From Candidatus Uhrbacteria bacterium (GTDB lineage Bacteria > Patescibacteriota > Patescibacteriia > SG8-24): a DNA stretch of 10,458 bases. Positions 1-5,659 of this stretch are shown here, in pieces. The stretch is from the NCBI GenBank assembly GCA_016205965.1, contig JACQSM010000039.1:1-10458 (forward strand), read 5' to 3'. A program made the position numbers and the translations under genes. Below the pieces are notes generated by a model that saw only the letters and a list, made by a program, of their open reading frames with translations, was not told where the DNA came from and did no database searches. Every line of letters begins with the position of its first letter. Position 1 is the stretch's first letter.

Positions 1-1
1 G

Positions 2-697
2 CTGCTCGATCAGTACCGCGTCGGCATCACCGGCGAGATCGCCTCCGGCAAGAGCAAGGTCGCCGAGGACTTGGTGGCGGCGGCGCGGAAAGCGGGCCTG
101 CCGTCGGTCCACATCAACGTCGACGAGATCCTGCGCGAGCTCTACGACGAGGACTCGGTCGGCGCCCACATCGTGCGCGACGAGTTGGCAAAGCGTTTCG
201 GCGCCGGAGTGCTCGCGAATGGCGGCAAGACGGTCAACCGACCGGCGCTCGCCGCCATCGTCTTCGACGTCGCCGCCTACGCCGACCGGAAGTTCGTCGT
301 TAACCTGACCATGCCGCACGTCTACCGCCTGTACCGCAAGGCACTGGCCCATGCCCGCGGCCTGGTGGTCGTCGAGTGGGCCCGGATGGCCGAGATGAGC
401 ATGGGCGCCATGACCAACCACAACGTCATCGTGGTTTCGAGTCCGGATCGCGACAAGTTCATCGCCGCCCGCGGACTGGATGCCGAGCGCGTCGCCGCCA
501 TGTCGAGGCTGCAATTCACCGCCTCGGAGAAGAAGATCTTGCTGGAATCGGCCGCCAGAGCGGCCCGCTCCGGCGACGTCGTGGCGTACGAGAACCGCTT
601 CCGGACCGATCTGAAGAATCCGGATCCGGCGCTGCTCCACCTGCTCGACTATCTGATCGGCCCGGTCTTCCCGGGACTGCAGTCGCTCAAGAAATGA
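2..697 (+). CDS. coaE: Dephospho-CoA kinase-like P-loop kinase (CoaE family), 5'-truncated
   Basis: CoaE phosphorylates the ribose 3'-OH of dephospho-CoA with ATP, the last step of coenzyme A synthesis, in the cytosol. The frame is open from base 2, so the start lies upstream; 231 residues are visible. A Walker A P-loop, GEIASGKS, sits at visible residues 11-18 (bases 32-55) in the CoaE-like context VGITGEIASGKS. It is followed by NVDEILREL near residue 40, matching the family's DAD-x-x-ARE segment, then RFGAGVL and NRPALAAIVF, which match the family's FG-x-x-I and R-x-x-L-x-x-x-VF region. A hydrophobic VVVEWARMAE replaces the usual PLLFE-type strand, so the protein is divergent. With 231 visible residues it is longer than the usual ~200. 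TGA at 695-697 is followed six bases later by a terminator. Another adenylate-kinase-like nucleotide kinase is possible but less likely. Confidence 0.75.
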   Translation: MLDQYRVGITGEIASGKSKVAEDLVAAARKAGLPSVHINVDEILRELYDEDSVGAHIVRDELAKRFGAGVLANGGKTVNRPALAAIVFDVAAYADRKFVVNLTMPHVYRLYRKALAHARGLVVVEWARMAEMSMGAMTNHNVIVVSSPDRDKFIAARGLDAERVAAMSRLQFTASEKKILLESAARAARSGDVVAYENRFRTDLKNPDPALLHLLDYLIGPVFPGLQSLKK

Positions 698-702
698 TCC
701 CG

Positions 703-724
703 ACGGCCCCACCGGCCGTTTTTT
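703..724 (+). terminator. Intrinsic terminator after the CoaE-like gene
   Basis: A perfect 6-bp stem (ACGGCC at 703-708 with GGCCGT at 714-719) has a 5-nt loop and runs directly into six T's (719-724). It lies six bases after the TGA stop, so it ends the CoaE transcript and supports reading UGA as a stop codon. Confidence 0.85.
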
Positions 725-736
725 ATCCTCGCAATC

Positions 737-765
737 TTGACATGCGCTGTTTGGCATGGTTTCAT
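737..765 (+). promoter_or_regulatory. Sigma-70-type promoter for the acidic Cys-rich protein gene
   Basis: A perfect -35 box TTGACA (737-742), a 17-bp spacer and an extended -10 box TG-G-TTTCAT (757-765; the hexamer matches consensus at 4 of 6) lie just after the preceding terminator. A start near 772 would give a leader of about 25 nt that includes the Shine-Dalgarno sequence. The -10 covers an in-frame ATG at 764, which argues that translation starts downstream at 797. Confidence 0.65.
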
Positions 766-796
766 GTCCATCGGCTCCAACAAAGAGGAGGAAGCC

Positions 797-1309
797 ATGG
801 TGAAGTCCGAGGAAGAGAATCTCGATCCCGATCAGGACCAGGACGGAAGCGACGACGCCGGCTTCGACGAGGGCGGCGGCGAGGAGGACGGGTCCGGCGG
901 CAACGGCGCCGACGAGGAGGAAGAGGAGCCCGGCGAGGGCGAGCCCGACGAGGAAGACCCCGCCGAAGAGGAGCCGGAGGATAACGAGGAGGAAGAAGGC
1001 GAATCGGACGACGAGGATGACGGCGTGTCGGACAACGATGACGACGATGGCAACCCCAACCGCGGCTGGGATGATCCCGAGGGAGGGGAGGCGCGACCGG
1101 CTTCGGCCGCCACCTGCACCCATACCTCGACCCGTTCCGGAGTGGCCTTGTGCAAGGCCTGCGTCGGCCTGAATTTCACCGCCTCGGTGCGTTCATGCAG
1201 CTGTTGTGGCGGCGATACCGCGAGCGGCGTCCACGAGCTGTGCCTGAACTGCGCCCGCCAGCGCGAACAGTGCCAGCACTGCCTTTCAAGCCTGGCTCAC
1301 GAGCCATAA
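797..1309 (+). CDS. Uncharacterised acidic protein with C-terminal four-CxxC zinc-binding-like module
   Basis: I do not recognise this 170-residue protein. Roughly residues 4-98 are almost devoid of basic and hydrophobic residues; about 50 of the first 98 are Asp or Glu, in runs such as DEEEEE and SDNDDDD, so this half is probably disordered. Residues 107-162 hold C107-x-H109, then C119/C122, C134/C137 (with C136 between), C149/C152 and C159/C162: four C-x-x-C pairs that could bind two zinc ions as paired zinc ribbons or a cross-brace. There is no signal peptide or membrane segment. ATG 797 is chosen because AGAGGAGGAA (784-793) ends 3-5 nt upstream; in-frame TTG 737 and ATG 764 lie within the promoter. 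The gene has its own promoter and terminator. The acidic half comes from a purine-rich, GAG/GAC-dominated stretch. It could be a nucleic-acid-mimicking or protein-binding zinc protein; that is speculation. Confidence 0.8.
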   Translation: MVKSEEENLDPDQDQDGSDDAGFDEGGGEEDGSGGNGADEEEEEPGEGEPDEEDPAEEEPEDNEEEEGESDDEDDGVSDNDDDDGNPNRGWDDPEGGEARPASAATCTHTSTRSGVALCKACVGLNFTASVRSCSCCGGDTASGVHELCLNCARQREQCQHCLSSLAHEP

Positions 1310-1319
1310 CTGCGCTGAC

Positions 1320-1349
1320 AGACACCCGACGGGTGTCTTTTTCTTTTTT
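1320..1349 (+). terminator. Intrinsic terminator after the acidic Cys-rich protein gene
   Basis: A perfect 8-bp stem (AGACACCC 1320-1327 with GGGTGTCT 1331-1338) closes a 3-nt loop and is followed by TTTTT, C and TTTTTT up to 1349. It begins ten bases after the TAA stop and isolates this gene from the tRNA synthetase genes. Confidence 0.9.
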
Positions 1350-1372
1350 CGGGCGCTCGGCAGCCCCTTCCT

Positions 1373-1396
1373 TATATACGCGGAATAGGCTACGAT
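1373..1396 (+). promoter_or_regulatory. Probable promoter region of tyrS (ambiguous -10)
   Basis: Between the terminator and ATG 1406 there are two candidate -10 boxes: TATATA (1373-1378) and TACGAT (1391-1396, 4 of 6 to consensus, in the context GGCTACGAT). No convincing -35 is visible for either. The second would put the transcript start within a few bases of the ATG, which fits the absence of any Shine-Dalgarno sequence before this gene. Confidence 0.35.
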
Positions 1397-1405
1397 TTTT
1401 CCGTT

Positions 1406-2617
1406 ATGAAAATCGTCACCGACCAGCATAAAATCGACGCCCTGCTGTCGCGCCGCGTGGCCGAAGCCGTGGTCGAAAAAGATCTCCGGGCCAAACTGGC
1501 CGCCGGCAAGCGTTTGCGCATCAAACTCGGTGTCGATCCGACGGCGCCGGACCTGCATCTGGGCCACAGCATCGCCCTCAAGAAGCTGCGCGAGTTCCAG
1601 GAGCTCGGCCATCAGGTGGTGCTGATCATCGGCGACTACACTTCGCTCATCGGCGACCCGACGGGGAAGTCCAAGACCAGGCCGACGCTTTCGGAAAAAG
1701 AAGTCAAAGCCAACGCCAAGACCTACATCGCCCAAGTCGGCAAGATTCTCGATCTCAAGAAGACCGAGATCCGCTGGAACAGCGAGTGGTTCGCCAAGAT
1801 GCGCTTTCGCGACGTCATCGCCCTGGCCGGCAAGTTCACCGTCGCCCGGATGATCGAGCGAGATGATTTCGCCGAGCGCCTCAAGGGAGGCGCCGACATC
1901 CATATGCACGAGCTGCTCTACCCGATGATGCAGGCCTACGACTCGATCATGATCGAAGCCGACGTCGAACTCGGCGGCACCGACCAGAGGTTCAATATTT
2001 TGGCCGGGCGCGACCTCCAACGCAAGATGGGTCTGGCCGAACAGTCCGCGCTCTTCCTCGGCCCGACGCTGGTCGGCACCGACGGCGTCAACAAGATGTC
2101 GAAGTCGCTCGGCAACTATATAGGCATCACCGAAGCGCCCGAAATGATGTACGGCAAGGTCATGTCCGTGCCCGATGCCGCCATGTGGGACTATTTCCTG
2201 TTGACCACCGATCTGCCCGAGAAAGAGGTCTACGCCCTGCGCGAGGCCTGCGAGCAGGCGAGCATGAACCCGCGCGACGCCAAGGCGCGCCTAGCCCGCG
2301 AGATCGTGACGATGTATCACTCGGCAGCCAAGGCCGATGCGGCCGAACGCCAGTTCGTGGCGACGTTCCGCGAGAAGCAGGCGCCGGCGGACATGGCCGA
2401 AGTCGCCCTGAAGCGCGGCTCACATCTGCTCGGCGATGTCCTGCTGGCGGCAAAACTCGTCGCCTCCAAGGGCGAAGCTCGGCGTCTGATCGAACAGGGC
2501 GGTGTCAAAGTCAACGGCGAAGTCGTCGCCGATGCCGTCGTCATCATCGAGGTCGGCGACCAGCCGATCGTCATCCAAAAAGGCAAGCGCCATTTCGTCC
2601 GCTTAGTAACCAAATAG
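1406..2617 (+). CDS. tyrS: Tyrosyl-tRNA synthetase
   Basis: This enzyme attaches tyrosine to tRNA-Tyr using ATP (class I synthetase, cytosolic, usually a dimer). The 403-residue frame is full length. The class I HIGH motif is HLGH (51-54), within DPTAPDLHLGHS; ELGGTDQRFN (189-197) is the tyrosine/ATP pocket; KMSKS (230-234) is intact. Residues ~339-403 form an S4 RNA-binding domain (GEARRLIEQGGVKVNGEVV). The wording LLYPMMQAYDS and GGTDQ fits the TyrZ-like TyrRS branch rather than the E. coli type. ATG 1406 is the natural start, with no Shine-Dalgarno upstream, so initiation may be leaderless. The argS gene follows after 52 nt containing a small GC hairpin (CGGCC/GGCCG, 2623-2636) without a U-tract, so co-transcription is likely. 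Confidence 0.96.
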   Translation: MKIVTDQHKIDALLSRRVAEAVVEKDLRAKLAAGKRLRIKLGVDPTAPDLHLGHSIALKKLREFQELGHQVVLIIGDYTSLIGDPTGKSKTRPTLSEKEVKANAKTYIAQVGKILDLKKTEIRWNSEWFAKMRFRDVIALAGKFTVARMIERDDFAERLKGGADIHMHELLYPMMQAYDSIMIEADVELGGTDQRFNILAGRDLQRKMGLAEQSALFLGPTLVGTDGVNKMSKSLGNYIGITEAPEMMYGKVMSVPDAAMWDYFLLTTDLPEKEVYALREACEQASMNPRDAKARLAREIVTMYHSAAKADAAERQFVATFREKQAPADMAEVALKRGSHLLGDVLLAAKLVASKGEARRLIEQGGVKVNGEVVADAVVIIEVGDQPIVIQKGKRHFVRLVTK

Positions 2618-2669
2618 GAGGGCGGCCATCAGGCCGGCGGCGATTAACGGAGGAGAAAGTCGGCGATTC

Positions 2670-4406
2670 ATGCCGTTTTTCAAACCAATGAGCGTTCTCA
2701 ACCGCGCAACCAAAGAAGCGTTGGCCGCCATCGGCGCCGCGCTGCCCGGCGTCAGCGTCGGCCCCGACGATCTCGGAGCCACGCCCAAGCCGGAGATGGG
2801 CGATCTGGCTTTTGCCTGTTTCGGCGCGGCCAAAACGCTCAAGAAAGCGCCGCCGCAGATCGCCAAAGAGGTCGCGGCCGCCGCCAAGACGGCCGGCTTG
2901 ATCGCCAAATTGGAAGCCGTCGGTCCCTACGTCAACGTTTTTTTCGACAAGACCGCTTTCGCCGCCGCCGTGGTCGATGACATAGCGTCGGCGCCGCAAG
3001 ACTACGGCGCAACCCCGGCGATCGGAAAAAAAATGATGATCGAGTACGGCTCGGTGAATACCCACAAAGAAGTGCATGTCGGCCATTTGCGCAACGTCTG
3101 TCTCGGCTTGGCCGCCGTGAACTTGCGCCGCGCCGCCGGCTACGAGGTGATTCCGGCGTACTACATCGGCGACGTCGGCGCCCACGTGGCCAAGTGGCTG
3201 TGGTACTACCGGAAGAAGCGATCGGACGACGCGTCGGAAGACGTCCGCGCCTTCGGAAAAATCTACACCGAAGCGACGCGGCTGGCCGAGTCCGATGAGA
3301 AATACAAGGAAGAGATCGCGGCCGTGCTGCGCAAGCTCGAGGAGCATGATCCCGAATGGGAAGCGCTCTGGCTGAAAACGCGCGACATCTGCCTTCGGGA
3401 GATCGAAAGGATTTTTGCCGAACTCGGCGCGACGTTCGAAAAAAAGTATCTCGAGTCCGAAGTCGAAGCTCCGGGCAAAGAGGCGGTCAAAGAATTGCTG
3501 AAAGGAGGCATCGCCAAAGTCGGCGAACGCGAGGCGATCATCGTCGACCTCGAGCCCGATGACCTCGGTATTTTTCTGGTGCTCAAAGGCGACGGCAGCG
3601 CGCTGTACTCGACCAAGGAACTGGCGCTGGCGAAAAAGAAATTCGAGGAATTTCCGAACCTGGCCGAAAGCGTCCACATCGTCGACAGCCGCCAGTCCCT
3701 CTATTTCAAACAGCTTTTCGCGACGCTCAAGAAAATGGGTTTCGACAAGCCGATGACGCATCTCGGCTATGAATTCGTGACGCTGAAAGAGGGCGCCATG
3801 TCGTCGCGAAAGGGGAACATCGTCGCCTACGAAGATTTCCGCGATGAGCTGCTCACGCATTCGGCCAAAGAAACCGCGACGCGCCATGCCGACTGGTCGA
3901 AAGAAAAAACCGATCGGATCGCCTGGGCGATCGCCGAGGGAGCGATGAAGTTCGGCATGCTCAAGCAGGATAACGACCGCCCGATCGTTTTCGATATCGA
4001 AGCCGCGCTCGCTTTCGACGGCTTCACCGGCCCGTACATTCAATACGCCCACGCCCGGCTGGCTTCGATTTTGGCCAAGGCCGGCAAAGAGGGACCGTCC
4101 TCGAGCAAGGCGGGCAAAACCGTCTCCTTTGCCGGCCCGGTGGACGCCGGCGAATACGCCGTGCTGCGCGTCGCCGCCGATCTCCCCGACATCGCCGCTA
4201 AAGCCGCGGCCGCCTACCGGCCGTCATTGCTCTGCCAATATCTCTTCGACCTGGCCCAAGCCACCAACGATTTCTATCGCGACGTGCCGATCCTGGCCGC
4301 CGCCGAAGCCGACCGCGAACGCCGTCTGGCCATCGCCCAAGCCGTCAAAGCAGCCCTGGCCCGCGGCTTGGCGCTCCTCGGCATCAGGGCTCCCGACGAG
4401 ATGTAG
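2670..4406 (+). CDS. argS: Arginyl-tRNA synthetase
   Basis: This enzyme charges tRNA-Arg with arginine (class I; it needs tRNA bound for amino-acid activation). The protein has 578 residues, the usual size. An N-terminal add-1 domain (~1-115) contains GDLAF. The catalytic core carries HVGH (136-139), inside VNTHKEVHVGHLRN. The KMSKS equivalent is MSSRKGN (377-383), a common ArgRS variant. The C-terminal DALR helical anticodon-binding domain runs from ~460 and ends in the typical LLGIRAPDEM. ATG 2670 is chosen over ATG 2688 because GGAGGAG (2649-2655) is nearer, although the 14-nt gap is long. It probably shares a transcript with tyrS 52 nt upstream. No intrinsic terminator is evident after the TAG stop. 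A long open frame on the opposite strand is a by-product of GC-rich codon use. Confidence 0.96.
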   Translation: MPFFKPMSVLNRATKEALAAIGAALPGVSVGPDDLGATPKPEMGDLAFACFGAAKTLKKAPPQIAKEVAAAAKTAGLIAKLEAVGPYVNVFFDKTAFAAAVVDDIASAPQDYGATPAIGKKMMIEYGSVNTHKEVHVGHLRNVCLGLAAVNLRRAAGYEVIPAYYIGDVGAHVAKWLWYYRKKRSDDASEDVRAFGKIYTEATRLAESDEKYKEEIAAVLRKLEEHDPEWEALWLKTRDICLREIERIFAELGATFEKKYLESEVEAPGKEAVKELLKGGIAKVGEREAIIVDLEPDDLGIFLVLKGDGSALYSTKELALAKKKFEEFPNLAESVHIVDSRQSLYFKQLFATLKKMGFDKPMTHLGYEFVTLKEGAMSSRKGNIVAYEDFRDELLTHSAKETATRHADWSKEKTDRIAWAIAEGAMKFGMLKQDNDRPIVFDIEAALAFDGFTGPYIQYAHARLASILAKAGKEGPSSSKAGKTVSFAGPVDAGEYAVLRVAADLPDIAAKAAAAYRPSLLCQYLFDLAQATNDFYRDVPILAAAEADRERRLAIAQAVKAALARGLALLGIRAPDEM

Positions 4407-4420
4407 GCGGCGCTCCAGCA

Positions 4421-4449
4421 TTGTCTTCGCGACCCGTTCGTGGTAGATT
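4421..4449 (+). promoter_or_regulatory. Promoter of the ketosynthase gene
   Basis: TTGTCT (4421-4426, 4 of 6 to the -35 consensus), an exact 17-bp spacer, and an extended -10 box TGG-TAGATT (4441-4449). The predicted start near 4456 gives a leader of about 75 nt, much longer than the leaders predicted for the kinase genes. The sequence CCGTTCGTG just before the -10 (4434-4442) recurs at 7294-7302 in front of kinase 2. Confidence 0.6.
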
Positions 4450-4453
4450 GCGT

Positions 4454-4508
4454 CGCGTGAGATATCCCGTCTCATGCGCACCTTTCATCGTCTTGGGCTT
4501 GTCCCGAG
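4454..4508 (+). promoter_or_regulatory. Structured 5' leader with two hairpins ahead of the ketosynthase gene
   Basis: Hairpin 1 pairs 4454-4462 with 4470-4478 (nine base pairs including one G-U, 7-nt loop). Hairpin 2 pairs 4492-4497 with 4503-4508 (six base pairs including one G-U, 5-nt loop). The Shine-Dalgarno AGGAG (4517-4521) lies just beyond hairpin 2. No known riboswitch class is recognised. The pairing was found by eye and no folding energy was calculated. Confidence 0.35.
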
Positions 4509-4533
4509 CGGCGACCAGGAGATCCTCCCATGA
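4474..4533 (+). CDS. Candidate 19-residue leader peptide overlapping the ketosynthase start
   Basis: An ATG at 4474 opens a 19-codon frame (MRTFHRLGLVPSGDQEILP) whose TGA (4531-4533) overlaps the ketosynthase ATG (4530-4532) as ATGA, the usual geometry for translational coupling. It lies wholly inside the predicted leader, and its ATG falls in the 3' arm of hairpin 1. The only ribosome-binding candidate is a weak GAGA (4459-4462) 11 nt upstream, inside the same hairpin. No run of one regulatory amino acid is present, so it does not look like a classical attenuator peptide. A frame this short can arise by chance. Confidence 0.3.
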   Translation: MRTFHRLGLVPSGDQEILP

Positions 4534-5618
4534 CCAGCACCCGTATCATCGGGGCCGGATCCTTCGTCCCCGATCGCGTCATCGACAATGATCGCATCGT
4601 CAAGGCCATCCCCGGCTGGACCGCCGACCAGATTCTCCAGAAGTCCGGCATCCGCGAGCGACGTTTCCTCTGGGATTTCGACGAACGTACCGGCAAGGCG
4701 ATTCCGCCCCCGGCCGACGTCTGGCCGCGCACCGGTACCGACATGTGCGAAGCCGCCCTGCGGCTTGCGCTCGCCTCGGCCCGAGTCGATGCCAATGAGC
4801 TCGACGCTCTTTTCCTGGTGAATGCCACCGCCGACGTGCCCGACTTCTGCCACGACGCTCTCCAGCTTCACAAGCGGTTCGGAATGCGCAGCGACGCTTA
4901 CGCCGATCAGTTCAACAGCGGCTGCGGCGGAGCGCTGTACCGGCTGCATCTTATCCGCCCTCTGATCGAGAGCGGCGCCTGCAAGACGGTCGCGCTCGTG
5001 GCGGCAAACCTGGCCTCGGCATTCCTCGATCGCGACGTCTATACCGATCCGGTGGTCAGCGCCGACGGCAAGCAGCTCTCGGGCTTTCTCTCGATGTATC
5101 TTTTCGGCGACGGCGCGGCCGCGCTCATCCTGCGGGCCGAGGACGCGACCGACGCGTCCGGCATCATCGCTTCGGTCAGCGGCGCCGATTATTCCGCGCT
5201 GATGATTCGTGAAGGCGGCGGTGCGATGCTTGCGCCCATGAGCGGCCGTGGAACCCTCGGCCAATTCGCCTACGTAATCGACGGCGCCAAGGTCGCCCAG
5301 TGCTTCCTGCCGTTCATGCGGCAGTGTCTCGATGGCGTCCTGGCCAAGTGTCCGCAGCCGGCGCCGCCGATCGGCCGCTACTACCTGCATCAGGCCAACA
5401 AACGCCTGGTCGAGGCCTTCGTCCAGTCGGCCAATCTGCCGCTCGATCGCGTCGCCATGCACATGGACCGCTATGGCAACACGACCGCGGCCGGCACGTT
5501 GATCCTGCTGGCCGAGGACGTCGCCAACGGCGTCGTCAAGCTCGGTTCCGGCGAAGTCGTTCTTTTCGCCGCCATCGGCGCCGGCATCCACTACGCCGCC
5601 CACGTGATCCGGCTGTAA
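4530..5618 (+). CDS. 3-oxoacyl-ACP synthase III-like ketosynthase (FabH/thiolase fold)
   Basis: KAS III enzymes condense an acyl-CoA (or acyl-ACP) starter with malonyl-ACP by decarboxylative Claisen chemistry; relatives make pathway-specific starters. The 362-residue protein has the complete Cys-His-Asn set: C132 in FNSGCGGALY, H287 in YYLHQANKR, and N317 in YGNTTAAGT. WTADQILQKSGIRERR (30-45) corresponds to the family's W-I-x-x-R-x-GI-x-x-R substrate-entry region. It is longer than E. coli FabH (about 317), with extra residues around 48-68. Substrate cannot be read from the sequence, and no acpP, fabD or other fatty-acid gene is nearby. ATG 4530 is supported by AGGAG (4517-4521) at 8 nt. Transcription probably starts near 4456 and ends at the hairpin at 5628-5659. 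Confidence 0.88.
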   Translation: MTSTRIIGAGSFVPDRVIDNDRIVKAIPGWTADQILQKSGIRERRFLWDFDERTGKAIPPPADVWPRTGTDMCEAALRLALASARVDANELDALFLVNATADVPDFCHDALQLHKRFGMRSDAYADQFNSGCGGALYRLHLIRPLIESGACKTVALVAANLASAFLDRDVYTDPVVSADGKQLSGFLSMYLFGDGAAALILRAEDATDASGIIASVSGADYSALMIREGGGAMLAPMSGRGTLGQFAYVIDGAKVAQCFLPFMRQCLDGVLAKCPQPAPPIGRYYLHQANKRLVEAFVQSANLPLDRVAMHMDRYGNTTAAGTLILLAEDVANGVVKLGSGEVVLFAAIGAGIHYAAHVIRL

Positions 5619-5627
5619 AGGTCCGCC

Positions 5628-5659
5628 CCCTCTCATGCTATAATGAGGGGGATTTTTTT
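5628..5659 (+). terminator. Intrinsic terminator of the ketosynthase gene, overlapping the kinase 1 promoter
   Basis: Bases 5628-5636 (CCCTCTCAT) pair with 5643-5651 (ATGAGGGGG) through nine consecutive pairs, one of them G-U, around the 6-nt loop GCTATA. One A and then seven T's (5653-5659) follow. The stem starts ten bases after the TAA stop. The loop and 3' arm contain the extended -10 box of the next gene, and the T-tract ends directly before that gene's ATG. Confidence 0.75.
5636..5644 (+). promoter_or_regulatory. Extended -10 promoter of kinase 1
   Basis: TGC-TATAAT is a perfect extended -10 element. No -35 box is present at the expected distance (5616-5621 reads TAAAGG). The predicted start near 5651 leaves a leader of about nine bases, essentially the A and T-tract, before ATG 5660. 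That leader has no Shine-Dalgarno, so initiation would be nearly leaderless. Confidence 0.7.

Noticed and set aside
376..984. 202-codon plus-strand frame with Arg/Gly-rich end
   Set aside because: It is an out-of-frame reading of the CoaE-like gene and acidic-protein gene and runs straight through a terminator and a promoter.
832..1179. Ser/Pro-rich 115-codon minus-strand frame opposite the acidic protein
   Set aside because: The Ser runs are simply the complement of GAG/GAC-type acidic codons; no start site or domain supports it.
2623..2636. GC hairpin between tyrS and argS as a terminator
   Set aside because: Only 5 bp with no T-tract afterwards; at most a processing or pausing site.
2638..2668. 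Eight-base direct repeat CGGCGATT flanking the argS Shine-Dalgarno
   Set aside because: Short and made of locally common bases; easily due to chance in this composition.
2571..4052. 493-codon open frame on the minus strand opposite argS
   Set aside because: It lies wholly opposite a certain synthetase gene, has no recognisable domain and is rich in Arg, Gly, Asp and Phe as expected from the complement of GC-rich codons.
4485..5636. 383-codon minus-strand open frame opposite the ketosynthase gene
   Set aside because: It mirrors a gene with intact catalytic residues; composition is low-complexity and no domain is visible.
5300..5659. Upstream extension of kinase 1 by about 120 codons
   Set aside because: It is an out-of-frame reading of the ketosynthase gene and crosses that gene's terminator; the membrane domain begins at ATG 5660.
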